DNA from: Pedobacter frigidisoli
GTDB lineage: Bacteria; Bacteroidota; Bacteroidia; Sphingobacteriales; Sphingobacteriaceae
Direction: 5' to 3'
Assembly (NCBI RefSeq): GCF_004331675.1
Contig: NZ_SJSN01000016.1
Coordinates: 62,001 to 126,000 of the forward strand
Length of the DNA: 64,000 nt
The translations under genes were made by a program, and so were the position numbers. Of the stretch, positions 53,544 through 63,033 are shown in pieces. Position 1 is the stretch's first letter. The number at the start of each line of letters is the position of its first letter. The notes beneath the pieces were generated by a model. It saw only the letters and a list, made by a program, of their open reading frames with translations, searched no databases and was not told where the DNA came from.

Positions 53544-54665
53544 TTAAGTGGCTACGTAATAAATTAGGTTTAGCATTACCATCTCGCTGATTTTAAATGC
53601 GATGAAGAAAAGGATGAAGATCATGATCATTTTACCGATTACTTTTTTGCGTTGATAGAATAGTTTTAATGCATTAAACATATACCAACAAATCCAAACA
53701 TACACACCAATAGTAATCATAGTTGAAAATATGGAGTCTTCTCCAAAAACATATTTGATTAATGGATTTGTTAAAATTGATACTATGAAATAAGCAGTCA
53801 TCCCATGTATCGTAAAAATTAGGTGATCTAGGTAGTAAATGTGATTCTTTCTAAAATTCCACATAATAAACAAAGCTAAAAGTGGCATGAGGAGGAAGTA
53901 TTGTTTAGGACGATTGTGCTCCAATGTTTCTTGAATCACTTCTGATTTTTCTCCAAACGTTATTGAACGTTTGGTTGACATTCGCTTAAACCAGTTATCT
54001 CTGTCAACTAAAGGCATTCTTTTTTGCCTAGACAGGTAAGCACTATAAGTAGAATCATTTCTTTCATTGTGAATAATGCTGAATTTGTTGATTATTTTAG
54101 CTAAAGAATCAGATTTGTTAGCTTGATAATCATTCTTAAGCTTCGCCAAAACCAAGCTTTGATCATTAAAACCCAGGTCTTTAAAACTTGCATTATCTAA
54201 GTTTTCTTTTAGCCTTTCTTTAACGCTGTTAACGATACTTGGCCCTTTGCTTTTTATTCCTGCCTTTTCGAGTTCACGATCTACGCTATCTAATGTGGCT
54301 TTTTGTTCGGTTTTTGTCTGAGAATTTATATTTTCATCACTTTTAGTGGCATGTTTAGGAGAATAAGCCACCAAAAAATATATAATCGAAACAAAAATGT
54401 ACATGCTTACAGGATTGATGTATCTCGCTCTTTTACCTGCTAAATAATCTAATGTAACCTGTCCTGGTTTGGTAAGAAGTGGACTTAGGGTTTGAAAAAA
54501 CTTATTATCAAAATGAAAATAATGGGCAATACTGTGACTAATAAACCCCCAAAAACTTTCTTTTAATTCTAGATTTGGTTGCCCACAATTGCTACAATAA
54601 TGTTTTTCTACTTGTGCACCACAGTTTAAGCAATTATGTTCTTTTCTATATTTACCAGTCGACAT
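53544..54665 (-). CDS. DUF3667 membrane protein with N-terminal zinc ribbon
   Basis: 373 residues. The N-terminal zinc ribbon is CLNCGAQVEKHYCSNCGQPN (two CxxC pairs). The rest is the DUF3667 layout: ESFWGFISHSIAHYFHFDNKFFQTLSPLLTKPGQVTLDYLAGKRARYINPVSMYIFVSIIYFLVAYS, a long charged loop (120-245), and four C-terminal membrane segments. The function is unknown. It is 18 bases after the MFS transporter gene, so the two are probably one transcript. Confidence 0.9.
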   Translation of the reverse strand: MSTGKYRKEHNCLNCGAQVEKHYCSNCGQPNLELKESFWGFISHSIAHYFHFDNKFFQTLSPLLTKPGQVTLDYLAGKRARYINPVSMYIFVSIIYFLVAYSPKHATKSDENINSQTKTEQKATLDSVDRELEKAGIKSKGPSIVNSVKERLKENLDNASFKDLGFNDQSLVLAKLKNDYQANKSDSLAKIINKFSIIHNERNDSTYSAYLSRQKRMPLVDRDNWFKRMSTKRSITFGEKSEVIQETLEHNRPKQYFLLMPLLALFIMWNFRKNHIYYLDHLIFTIHGMTAYFIVSILTNPLIKYVFGEDSIFSTMITIGVYVWICWYMFNALKLFYQRKKVIGKMIMIFILFFIAFKISEMVMLNLIYYVAT

Positions 54666-54683
54666 AGGGGATTTCGATATATA

Positions 54684-56072
54684 TTAATGAGTTATAGCTT
54701 CAATTGCCTTTTCTTCAGCTCTTGTATGTTTATGTTTAAACATCAGTGCGAAAAGTACGGTAATAATTAGGGCGTAAATCGTAAAAGAAAGCCAGATGCT
54801 GTGCCAATCTTTCATGTGTATGGCTTTATCGAATGTTCCGTTTTCTAAAACACTTACACCTTGACTTTTTATAAATGACAATAAATGATTATTTGTTGGT
54901 TCAGAACCCACAAATGCAGAAGTCTCTTGGACGGTTGTAAAAGACTTAGTGAAATATTTATCAATCATCCAACCAGAAACCAAACTTCCGAAAACTGCTC
55001 CGAACCCGTTAGTCATCATCATAAACATACCTTGAGCAGAAGATCTCGTTTTAGGAGTTGTTGAAGTTTCTACAAACAATGAACCCGAAATATTAAAGAA
55101 ATCGAATGCCATTCCGTAAACTACACAAGATAAAATGATCATCCATAAATTTCCTGATGGATCGCCATAAGCAAAAAGTCCGAAACGGAACACCCAAGCT
55201 AGCATGGCAATAATCATTACTTTTTTAATACCAAAACGTTTTAAAAAAAACGGAATAGCAAGGATAAAAAGAGTTTCTGAAACCTGCGAAATCGACATGA
55301 TAATGGTAGAATATTTTACCACAAATGAATCTACATATTTTGGAAAATGTTTAAATTCATCTAGAAATACATCGCCATAGGCATTTGTAAGTTGTAATGC
55401 ACCTCCCAAAAACATTGAGAAGATAAAGAATAATGCCATTTTGTAATTGGCAAAAAGCTTAAAAGCTTCCAATCCCAGAGTTTGCATTAAAGAAGCTTCC
55501 TCTGAAATTAATTTGCTTGGCTTGCATTTTGGTAATGTGAAAGCATATAAACCCAATAAAAGTGCGCCTAAACCTGCAATATAAAATTGATAGGCGCTGG
55601 CTTTATTTCCAGTTAAGTTTGTAATCCACATCGCAGCTATAAAACCCACGGTTCCCCAAACCCGAATGGGAGGGAAGTCTTTTACAACATCCAAATTACC
55701 AGATTTTAGGGTTGTATAGGATATGGAATTACTCAATGAAATTGTGGGCATGTAAAAGCACATTGCCAATAATATAGTCCAAAAGAAAGCATTTGGACTT
55801 TCTACCTGTGGCAGGTAGAATAAAACACAAGCATAAAGTATATGAAGAATGCCGTATAGTATTTCTGCATTAACCCATTTATCTGCGATGATTCCGGTTA
55901 AGGTTGGCATAAATAACGATGCAAAACCCATGGTTGCGAAGATTGCACCGAACTGTGTTCCATCCCATTGTTTTGTTCCAAACCAGTAATTTGCAATTGT
56001 AATAAGCCAAGCGCCCCACACAAAAAATTGCATAAAGCTCATTATGGTTAAGCGAAACTTAACATTCATCAT
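54684..56072 (-). CDS. MFS nucleoside:H+ symporter (NupG-like)
   Basis: 462 residues with about twelve membrane segments. The first block FRLTIMSFMQFFVWGAWLITIANYWFG and the DFPPIRVWGTVGFIAAMWITNLTGN segment match the nucleoside:H+ symporter branch of the major facilitator superfamily. The N-terminal MMNVKF offers two starts two codons apart. It would import nucleosides across the inner membrane; substrate specificity is inferred from family. It is first in a two-gene unit with the DUF3667 gene. Confidence 0.88.
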   Translation of the reverse strand: MMNVKFRLTIMSFMQFFVWGAWLITIANYWFGTKQWDGTQFGAIFATMGFASLFMPTLTGIIADKWVNAEILYGILHILYACVLFYLPQVESPNAFFWTILLAMCFYMPTISLSNSISYTTLKSGNLDVVKDFPPIRVWGTVGFIAAMWITNLTGNKASAYQFYIAGLGALLLGLYAFTLPKCKPSKLISEEASLMQTLGLEAFKLFANYKMALFFIFSMFLGGALQLTNAYGDVFLDEFKHFPKYVDSFVVKYSTIIMSISQVSETLFILAIPFFLKRFGIKKVMIIAMLAWVFRFGLFAYGDPSGNLWMIILSCVVYGMAFDFFNISGSLFVETSTTPKTRSSAQGMFMMMTNGFGAVFGSLVSGWMIDKYFTKSFTTVQETSAFVGSEPTNNHLLSFIKSQGVSVLENGTFDKAIHMKDWHSIWLSFTIYALIITVLFALMFKHKHTRAEEKAIEAITH

Positions 56073-56140
56073 ATAATTTTGTTTGATTTTTGAAAGTAAA
56101 AGCTGAATATAGAACTATTTTAAAACATAATTCAAAAATG

Positions 56141-56171
56141 AACCCAAATTGTTTAAAACAATTTGGGTTCA
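56141..56171 (-). terminator. Terminator after the bifunctional nuclease gene
   Basis: AACCCAAATTG and CAATTTGGGTT pair perfectly around TTTAAAA, 80 bases beyond the nuclease stop. Confidence 0.75.
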
Positions 56172-56250
56172 TTTAAATTTTAGCTTTTAATCTATAAGAA
56201 TTTGTTTAAAAATCTTTAAACATTGAAGTTTTATGGAAGAAATTGGTAGG

Positions 56251-56865
56251 TTAGGATGTTCCGCGTTTGTTTAGTTCATCTCTTAACCTTGCTGCCTTTT
56301 CATAAGCTTCTTCGGCAATGGCTTCTTGCAATTTTTGCTGCAGTTCCTCTAAGGTTAAATCACCGTAACCTTGCTGTTTTGTAGAAGTCGGTAAACTATC
56401 TGCCTCCGGCTCTTTTGCAATAGAATCCATATTTTCTAGGAAAAGAAAATCATTACCCTCAATTACAATTCCTGCTGAAGCTAAGATAAACTCATAGGTA
56501 TAAATCATAGCTTCAAACCTCACGGCCAAGGCGATTGCATCAGATGTTCTTGCATCTATCTCGTGAGTATTTTTACCATCGCTGCAAATTAATTTTGCAT
56601 AAAAAACACCATCAACCAAGTTGTAAATAATGATTTCTTTAATGTTGATATGGAAAGTATCAGCCATTGACTTAAACAAATCATGGGTTAAAGGCCTGCT
56701 CGGCGTCATTTTTTCTATTTCTATAGCAATGGCCTGCGCTTCGAATGCACCAATTATAATGGGCAAACGCCTGCGTCCGTTTACTTCGCCTAGAACCAAA
56801 GCATAAGCACCCGATTGGGTTTGACTATAGGATAAGCCTACGATATCTAATTTTACTTTCTTCAT
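56251..56865 (-). CDS. Bifunctional nuclease-family protein with C-terminal UvrB/UvrC motif
   Basis: 204 residues. The N-terminal BFN/DUF151 domain (1-145) shows LDIVGLSYSQTQSGAYALVLGEVNGRRRLPIIIGAFEAQAIAIEIEKM, LTHDLFKSM and EIDARTSDAIALAVRF. The C-terminal UVR motif is LTLEELQQKLQEAIAEEAYEKAARLRDEL (about 170-200). BFN proteins act on RNA and DNA in plants and actinobacteria; the bacterial role is less clear. It follows etfA by about 54 bases, with a hairpin in between. Confidence 0.93.
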   Translation of the reverse strand: MKKVKLDIVGLSYSQTQSGAYALVLGEVNGRRRLPIIIGAFEAQAIAIEIEKMTPSRPLTHDLFKSMADTFHINIKEIIIYNLVDGVFYAKLICSDGKNTHEIDARTSDAIALAVRFEAMIYTYEFILASAGIVIEGNDFLFLENMDSIAKEPEADSLPTSTKQQGYGDLTLEELQQKLQEAIAEEAYEKAARLRDELNKRGTS

Positions 56866-56876
56866 ATTTATTTTTC

Positions 56877-56908
56877 AAACCTCGCAAGTTTTAAAACCTG
56901 CGAGGTTT
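56877..56908 (-). terminator. Hairpin between etfA and the bifunctional nuclease gene
   Basis: AAACCTCGCA and TGCGAGGTTT pair perfectly around a 12-base loop that also pairs internally. On the minus strand the T run after it is short, and it sits 12 bases before the nuclease ATG, so a leader or processing role is as likely as termination. Confidence 0.55.
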
Positions 56909-56919
56909 AAAGTGATTTA

Positions 56920-57888
56920 TTATCCTTTGTGTGCTTTTAATGCTTCAATAAATTTAGGAACTACTTCAAAAGCATCTCCAACAATACCATAATCTGCTAC
57001 TTTAAAGAAAGGTGCCTCAGGATCTTTATTTATGACTACAATTACTTTTGATGAACTTACACCAGCCAAATGTTGGATGGCGCCAGAAATACCAATAGCA
57101 ATGTATAAATTCGGACTAATGGCAATACCTGTTTGACCAACATGTTCTGAATGAGGTCTCCAATCTGCATCAGAAACTGGTTTAGAACAAGCCGTTGCAG
57201 CACCTAATAAACTTGCTAATTCCTCAATCATTCCCCAATTTTCAGGACCTTTTAATCCTCTACCTGCAGAAACTACTAATTCTGCATCTGGCAATGAAAT
57301 TTTATCGGTTGCCCTAACAAGTTCCTTGATAACAGTTCCTAAGTCTGATTGTTTAACATCAGCAGTAAAGTTTTCGATTGTTGCATCAGTAGCATTTTCC
57401 TTAACGCCAAATGCATTTGGATTTAAAGCAATAACCTTATTTGCTGAAGTTAATTCAGTAATGGCAAATGCTTTACCAGAAAAAGCTGTTTTCTTAACCG
57501 AAAATTTTCCGTCGGTACTTGGTAACTCTACAGCTCCTTCGGCCAAACCAGCTTTAAGCTTAACAGCTATACGAGGCGCTAAACCTTTTCCAGAGAATGA
57601 GTTAGATAAAACCACAACATCAGCACTTTCCTTTTCTGCTGCAGCAGCAATTACACTTGCATAAGCTTGGTTAACAAAGGTTTTTAATTGATCTACGCTA
57701 ACATTTAATACTTTAGAAGCACCATATTTACCTAATTCCTTTAATTCGTTTTCTGCAACATCTCCAATAGAAATTGCGGTTAAATTGGTTGATTGGTGAT
57801 CGGCAATGGCTTTGGCGTAAGAGACTGCTTCGAAAACAGATTTCTTAAATTTACCCTCAGCTTGTTCTACATATACTAATACAGACAT
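56920..57888 (-). CDS. etfA: Electron transfer flavoprotein subunit alpha
   Basis: 322 residues. The N-terminal adenine-nucleotide-type domain (SVLVYVEQAEGKFKKSVFEAVSYA) is followed by the FAD domain: LVVSAGRGLKGPENWGMIEELASLLGAATACSKPVSDADWRPHSEHVGQTGIAISPNLYIAIGISGAIQHLAGVSSSKVIVVINKDPEAPFF. The FAD-binding GRGLKGPENW and IGISGAIQHLAG signatures are intact. It pairs with EtfB to carry electrons from acyl-CoA dehydrogenases. The gene lies 63 bases after etfB. Confidence 0.97.
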   Translation of the reverse strand: MSVLVYVEQAEGKFKKSVFEAVSYAKAIADHQSTNLTAISIGDVAENELKELGKYGASKVLNVSVDQLKTFVNQAYASVIAAAAEKESADVVVLSNSFSGKGLAPRIAVKLKAGLAEGAVELPSTDGKFSVKKTAFSGKAFAITELTSANKVIALNPNAFGVKENATDATIENFTADVKQSDLGTVIKELVRATDKISLPDAELVVSAGRGLKGPENWGMIEELASLLGAATACSKPVSDADWRPHSEHVGQTGIAISPNLYIAIGISGAIQHLAGVSSSKVIVVINKDPEAPFFKVADYGIVGDAFEVVPKFIEALKAHKG

Positions 57889-57951
57889 ATATTTATTTCT
57901 TGATCCTAAAAAAGGATGGTGTAAACTATTTGATTAATTTGTTGATTTACG

Positions 57952-58689
57952 TTAGATCACCTTGGCCTCAGAATGTAAAAGGCTAATCAATTGCTCAGTT
58001 TGATCGGCAGGAACTAATTTTACCGTACCACGAGGTGCGGGCGTTTCATATTTGGTCACTTTCGTAACCACATCAATTTCAACCGCATCTACAACAACCA
58101 AAGGTTTGGTTCTTGCGCTCATAATGCCACGCATATTTGGGATTTTTGGTTCTGCAACCCCTTCTGCACAGCTTGCAACAAATTTACCAGAAACGGTAAC
58201 AACTTCTTTTCCACCCTCAATTTCTCGCTCTAAAGTAGCTGAATCGCCATTTACCTCTAATTTTTTAATGATGGAAATAGATGGAATATCTAAAAATTCG
58301 CCTACCATTGCTGCAACTTGGTTCCCGTTGTAGTCGATAGATTCACGTCCTGTTAAAATAATATTGAAATCTTTATCCTTGGCATATTCTGCAATTTGTT
58401 TAGCCACAAAATAAGCATCACGAGGGGCAGCATTTACACGAACTGCATCATCTGCACCAATTGCAAGTGCTTTTCTAATGGTTGGATCGTTAGCAGCTTC
58501 GCCTACATTAATAACTGTTACAGTACCCTTTCCACCCTCAGTTAACTCAATTGCCTTTGATAAAGCAATCTCATCGTAAGGATTAACAATATATTGCACT
58601 CCAGCAGTATTGAATTCGGTATTATCGTTGGTAAAAGTTATTTTTGTCGTCGTGTCGGGCACGTTACTGATACAAACTAATATCTTCAT
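57952..58689 (-). CDS. etfB: Electron transfer flavoprotein subunit beta
   Basis: 245 residues. The ETF-beta fold is clear from KILVCISNVPDTTTKI, YIVNPYDEIALSKAIEL, VTVINVGEAANDPTIRKALAIGADDAVRVN, LTGRESIDYNGNQVAAMVGEFLDIPSIS and the C-terminal NMRGIMSARTKPLVVVD. It binds AMP and partners EtfA. It is first in the etfB-etfA unit, divergent from the TPR gene with a 62-base gap. Confidence 0.97.
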   Translation of the reverse strand: MKILVCISNVPDTTTKITFTNDNTEFNTAGVQYIVNPYDEIALSKAIELTEGGKGTVTVINVGEAANDPTIRKALAIGADDAVRVNAAPRDAYFVAKQIAEYAKDKDFNIILTGRESIDYNGNQVAAMVGEFLDIPSISIIKKLEVNGDSATLEREIEGGKEVVTVSGKFVASCAEGVAEPKIPNMRGIMSARTKPLVVVDAVEIDVVTKVTKYETPAPRGTVKLVPADQTEQLISLLHSEAKVI

Positions 58690-58751
58690 ATTTATTGTGT
58701 TTTATATATAAGGTCTTTCTGCAAATTTAATTAAAAAAGCAAGGAAATAAA

Positions 58752-59087
58752 ATGTCATCTACCCGTTTAGCAAAGTTATTGGAGTTTTTAGAAAGCGATC
58801 CTAACGATCCATTTATACTATATGCCTTAGCCACAGAGTATAACGCTCAAAATGATAAGGAAAAAGCATATTCTTTTTACCTTCAGTTAACGGATAAACA
58901 TCCAGATTATGTGGGAACTTACTACCATTTGGGTAAATTGTTGGAAAAAGATAATCAAAAAGAGAAAGCGATCGAAATATATCAAAAGGGGATGCTTGTT
59001 GCCAGAAACAAGAGAGATATGCATGCATTTTCAGAGTTGCAGGGCGCTTACAATACTGCTGCAGGTTTAGATTATGAAGATGATTAA
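58752..59087 (+). CDS. Small tetratricopeptide-repeat protein
   Basis: 111 residues, all helical, no signal peptide. Two to three TPR-like units are visible: PFILYALATEYNAQNDKEKAYSFYLQLTDKHPDYVGTYYHLGKLLEKDNQKEKAIEIYQKGMLVARNKRD. The DYVGTYYHLGKLLEKDNQKEKAIEIYQKG unit is a near-canonical TPR. Such proteins act as protein-binding scaffolds; the partner is unknown. Divergent from etfB. Confidence 0.85.
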   Translation: MSSTRLAKLLEFLESDPNDPFILYALATEYNAQNDKEKAYSFYLQLTDKHPDYVGTYYHLGKLLEKDNQKEKAIEIYQKGMLVARNKRDMHAFSELQGAYNTAAGLDYEDD

Positions 59088-59138
59088 TTCAGTTTGCAGT
59101 TTTCAATTATCACTTTTCTTTTCTAATTGCAAAGAATA

Positions 59139-60356
59139 ATGCAGGCAAAATCTATCTCCGCTAAAAGACAATGGCTCTTTATTAGAAATGTACTTTTTTT
59201 TACGTTCACTTCATTTGGTGGCGCACAGGCGCATTTGGCCTTGCTTTTGAAATATTTCGTACAAAGCACCAAATTTATTTCTGAGGAGGAATTATTGGAG
59301 TTAAATGCCCTTGCACAAGTTTTGCCTGGTCCTGCATCTACCCAAACCGTGGTTGGAATCGCTTGGAAAGTTGGTGGATTGAAGTTAGCTCTTATCACTT
59401 TTATAATATGGATTTTGCCAACGGCAGCCATCATGACATTTGCTGCTATCAGCTATGCTCTGCTAGATCAGAAACAGAAATTTAGCGATATTTTGGAATA
59501 TATTCAGCCCATTGCATTGGGCATTGTGGCTTATGGGGCTTGGACTTTAGGCAAAAAAGTTCTATCATCGCAAGTATCTATATTTTTAGCCATTGGATCG
59601 GTCGTGGCAACATTTGTATTGAGAAATGCCTATGTTTTTCCTTTGGCTATTTTGGTCGGAGGCATTATTTCTTCGGCTATTGAAACTCCAAAGGAAGAAA
59701 CAGAATTACGCGTTAAACTTTTCTCTAATATCAATCCTAAAAAGATGATTTACTTTTTGGGCGCCTTACTTTTATTTGCATTGGTAGGAGCGATCATTAA
59801 CAGAACTTCACCTTTTAGTTTACCAATACGTTTGCTCGAAAATTTTTATCGTAATGGGATTTTAGTCTTCGGAGGCGGACAAGTGCTTGTGCCTCTAATG
59901 TTTACCGAATTTGTAGATATGAAACACTACTTGCAGGTGCCAGATTTTTTATCTGGTTTCTCCTTACAACAGGCGCTTCCCGGACCAACATTTTCCTTTA
60001 CCAGTTATTTGGGTGCACTAAGTATGAAAAACTTTGGTTATGGGGTTTGGGGACAGATTTTAGGTGGCTTAATTGGTGTAATTGGAATAAATTTACCTGG
60101 GCTAATTTTGGTTCTTTTTATTGTTCCATTTTGGGATGATTTGAAAAAAATATCACGAATTCGCCACAGCCTTTCTGGAATTAATGCAGTAAGTGTTGGG
60201 TTTATTATTGCTGCATTTATTCTTTTACTTATCCCTATGGGATTTAATTGGATATTTCTAGGCATTATGGTCATCACATTTCTTCTCCTTAATTTTACGA
60301 AGATAAGTCCGCCGATTATTGTTTTGGCTGGGATTCTCATCGGAATTATCTTTTAA
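59139..60356 (+). CDS. chrA: Chromate/anion transporter, CHR family
   Basis: 405 residues from the ATG at 59139; a TTG at 59127 would add four. The two CHR domains are homologous halves: FTSFGGAQAHLALLLKYF and LNALAQVLPGPASTQT in the first, FGGGQVLVPLMFTEF and FSLQQALPGPTFSFTSYLG in the second. There are about eleven membrane segments. ChrA proteins export chromate, though many natural members may carry other oxyanions. No chrB regulator is adjacent. Confidence 0.93.
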   Translation: MQAKSISAKRQWLFIRNVLFFTFTSFGGAQAHLALLLKYFVQSTKFISEEELLELNALAQVLPGPASTQTVVGIAWKVGGLKLALITFIIWILPTAAIMTFAAISYALLDQKQKFSDILEYIQPIALGIVAYGAWTLGKKVLSSQVSIFLAIGSVVATFVLRNAYVFPLAILVGGIISSAIETPKEETELRVKLFSNINPKKMIYFLGALLLFALVGAIINRTSPFSLPIRLLENFYRNGILVFGGGQVLVPLMFTEFVDMKHYLQVPDFLSGFSLQQALPGPTFSFTSYLGALSMKNFGYGVWGQILGGLIGVIGINLPGLILVLFIVPFWDDLKKISRIRHSLSGINAVSVGFIIAAFILLLIPMGFNWIFLGIMVITFLLLNFTKISPPIIVLAGILIGIIF

Positions 60357-60431
60357 GGCAAATATTTTGATTTTCGTTTTTCGAACTTAACTTTTAGTTA
60401 TATCTTCGGGAAATTTAAAATCAGACAAAAT

Positions 60432-61055
60432 ATGAGAAAACTATTAACGCTCCTTTCATTATCATTAATCGGTTATTTAAGTGCTTCAGCCCAAGAAAAT
60501 AACAGTTTTGAATTTGGAGCACACGTTGGCTACAATGCAGCAACAGTATCTACCAGTACACAAACAAATAGTAATTACAGAAGTGGATTTAATATAGCCG
60601 CATTTGGAGATTACTTCTTTTCAGATCGTTGGAGTATTAAGGCTAGGGTTAGTTACGATCAAAAAGGTTGGGCAAGAGGTTACTTAACCAACTATAATAC
60701 CGGACAAAGCTTTGAAACCGATTATCACTTAAATTATTTAACTATTCCCTTACTGGCTAGCTGGCATTTTGGTTCTAAAAGAAACTGGTGTTTAAACTTT
60801 GGTCCTTATGCTGGTTTACTGCTAAACGCTAAGGAAAGTAAGTTTAATACGGATATTAAAAGCATTACGCATAACACAGATATCGGTCTTGATTTAGGCA
60901 TTGGAGTAAATATTCCAGTAGCAAGTAAAGTTAAAATTTTGTTAGAATTTGATGGACAAGCAGGTTTTACAGATGTGTTTAAGGTGGATCAAGGATACAG
61001 CATTATAAATTCAAGATCGAGCTTTAATGCTGGATTGGTTTTCGATTTGAAGTAA
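60432..61055 (+). CDS. PorT-like outer-membrane beta-barrel protein
   Basis: 207 residues with a signal peptide (MRKLLTLLSLSLIGYLSASAQ). An eight-strand barrel pattern follows: FEFGAHVGYNAATVST, YRSGFNIAAFGDYFFSDRWSIKARVSYDQKG, YLTIPLLASWHFGSKRNWCLNFGPYAGLLLNAKES, and final strands DLGIGVNIPVASKVKILLEFDGQ, SSFNAGLVFDLK. The layout is that of the PorT/OmpA_2 group in Bacteroidota. The specific role is unknown. Confidence 0.87.
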   Translation: MRKLLTLLSLSLIGYLSASAQENNSFEFGAHVGYNAATVSTSTQTNSNYRSGFNIAAFGDYFFSDRWSIKARVSYDQKGWARGYLTNYNTGQSFETDYHLNYLTIPLLASWHFGSKRNWCLNFGPYAGLLLNAKESKFNTDIKSITHNTDIGLDLGIGVNIPVASKVKILLEFDGQAGFTDVFKVDQGYSIINSRSSFNAGLVFDLK

Positions 61056-61075
61056 TATTTAATTTGCATAGATGA

Positions 61076-61111
61076 AAAACTGGTTCAATTTATAATTGAG
61101 CCAGTTTTTTT
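61076..61111. terminator. Bidirectional terminator
   Basis: AACTGGTTCAATT pairs with AATTGAGCCAGTT (one G-T pair), with T and A tracts outside. It lies between the convergent barrel and DUF294 genes. Confidence 0.8.
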
Positions 61112-61125
61112 ATGAGTATTATTTT

Positions 61126-63033
61126 TTACCCAAGACTATTTGTAAACTTCATTTTAATTCCACTTTGGAAATTCTGGATGGTTTTGAAAATTTCAATCAA
61201 GGTTACCTTATCAATTTTTGTAAGGCTAATAATCTCGATAAAATTATTTGGAGCCACATTATCTTTAATAATTTGTTGAGATTGATGTTTCAACCTTAAG
61301 CCCATTAAATAGTAATAAGATTGCATCAATTCATTAAATTGTATCTCAGTAAAAACACCCAAATCTTTAAGTGCTCTTAATCTCTCTCCAGTATTTTCTT
61401 TTTGGAAAATTCTATTCTGTAAGGCATAAACACGAACCAAATCTACAATTGGTGTCATCGCAGTTTTAATATCAAAAACCTCTTTGCTTTCTATTTTCTG
61501 TGTTTTAATATTTCTGAAATACGTTAGGGGCGGCTCGTAAAGCAAAGCATTTTTAGCAAGGTAGAGGTAGAATTTTTCTATTGGTTTTTTAAGTTCCTCA
61601 TCCACAAAAATTCTTAATTCCTGCATAATGTTAAGGTCGCCATATATTGCTCTGCAATCAAAAAAAGCAGCGAATTTTACTGCAGCCTCAGGCAAAGCTT
61701 CCTCGATCCAGTTTTTGTAGTTGTATTTCCAATGGGAGAGAGAATGTGTCCAGTTGGGGTTTGTGGCCATATAATCACCATCGCAATAAACAAAGCCGAC
61801 ATAGTTTAACTTATCAGAAACCTGAGTTGCAAAATCTAGAAAATAGGAGCGTACCATGGCTCGTTTATCATCTGAAGTATCTTCATAAATAATAGCGTTA
61901 TCCTGATCGGTTTTTAAGCTCAACTCTTTTCTTCCTTCGCTACCTAAAACCATAAAAACGAATTTTGCTGGCGGCGGACCGAGTTTTGTAATTACTTCTT
62001 CGATAATCTTATTGGAAATTGCATCGGCAATGGTGGTTACAACTTCATTCACAATTTCAGCATGAACACCTCGGGCCAAAAGTTGAGCGACAATGTTTGG
62101 AACTTTGTGCCATTTCGATCTTAAATCAGAAGTATTTGCGGCAGATTTTACCGATTGGATAAATACCAATGGAGATTGAGCCTGTTCGCTCAAAAGCCTG
62201 TTCCGGCTTAAAAAGCCAATAAAATGCTCGTCTTGATTAACCAATAAATACCTCGATTTACTGCTAAACATTAATAACACAGCTTCGTAAACATAGGCAT
62301 CGGTAGAAATACTTACAATATCCGAATCCATAATTTCCCGTATGGCAGCTTTTGGATCATATTGTTGCGCAATAACGCGATCTCTCAAAGTGATATCAGT
62401 AACGAAACCAATATAATGATCATCGTTTTCTTTTATAAATAAACAGCTTGTTTTGTTTTCTGCCATTTTTATGGCAGCTTCAAAAATGGGCATTTCCGGA
62501 CTACAGCTTACAATTTTCTTATAAGTGATATCGCTAATCTTTGAAGAATATAGTTGATCTGCAACCAAATAATTATCTTCTAAAGCATTGTTGTTTTTAT
62601 AGAAATGTGCAAATTCCTCATCTAACATTTTTTTACCAAACTCATTAGAAAAGAAATCGAAAAACTCCTCGTAATCAACACAAAGTTTTTTAAACTCTTT
62701 TCTTGCCAAAAAATAGGTTGTGGTGTCTTTTTTTGCAATAACAGATTTTAGCGATTTTCGCTTGTTGAACAAAATGGAGATTGCCCCGTAAGTATGTCCT
62801 ATTCCATAATCCTCAACCTTACGCTTGCTTTTACTGCTATCTAAAAAAAATGTTTCGAAAGCTCCAGATACAATAATTTCTATGCCTTTTATTTTTTGGT
62901 TCCCTTGATCGTAAACTTTAGTTTCCTTATTATAATCTATAATTTCCAGCTGATTAGAAATTTCTTCCAAAACATCATCAGGAAGCAAATTGTATGGAGC
63001 AATATGATGTAAAAAGTGAAGTTTATCAACCAT
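61126..63033 (-). CDS. cNMP-binding / CBS / DUF294 nucleotidyltransferase-like signalling protein
   Basis: 635 residues from the ATG at 63033. Domains in order are cyclic-nucleotide-binding (about 10-140), a CBS pair (155-285: IVSCSPEMPIFEAAIKMAENKTSCLFIKE and DIVSISTDAYVYEAVLLMFSSKSRYLLV), a DUF294 nucleotidyltransferase-like domain with the GSEGRKELSLKTDQDNAIIYED signature (about 365-400), and the DUF294_C substrate-binding region to the end. It resembles PII-uridylyltransferase-type enzymes. The start overlaps the exonuclease stop by eight bases, so the two are co-translated. The substrate is unknown. Confidence 0.9.
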   Translation of the reverse strand: MVDKLHFLHHIAPYNLLPDDVLEEISNQLEIIDYNKETKVYDQGNQKIKGIEIIVSGAFETFFLDSSKSKRKVEDYGIGHTYGAISILFNKRKSLKSVIAKKDTTTYFLARKEFKKLCVDYEEFFDFFSNEFGKKMLDEEFAHFYKNNNALEDNYLVADQLYSSKISDITYKKIVSCSPEMPIFEAAIKMAENKTSCLFIKENDDHYIGFVTDITLRDRVIAQQYDPKAAIREIMDSDIVSISTDAYVYEAVLLMFSSKSRYLLVNQDEHFIGFLSRNRLLSEQAQSPLVFIQSVKSAANTSDLRSKWHKVPNIVAQLLARGVHAEIVNEVVTTIADAISNKIIEEVITKLGPPPAKFVFMVLGSEGRKELSLKTDQDNAIIYEDTSDDKRAMVRSYFLDFATQVSDKLNYVGFVYCDGDYMATNPNWTHSLSHWKYNYKNWIEEALPEAAVKFAAFFDCRAIYGDLNIMQELRIFVDEELKKPIEKFYLYLAKNALLYEPPLTYFRNIKTQKIESKEVFDIKTAMTPIVDLVRVYALQNRIFQKENTGERLRALKDLGVFTEIQFNELMQSYYYLMGLRLKHQSQQIIKDNVAPNNFIEIISLTKIDKVTLIEIFKTIQNFQSGIKMKFTNSLG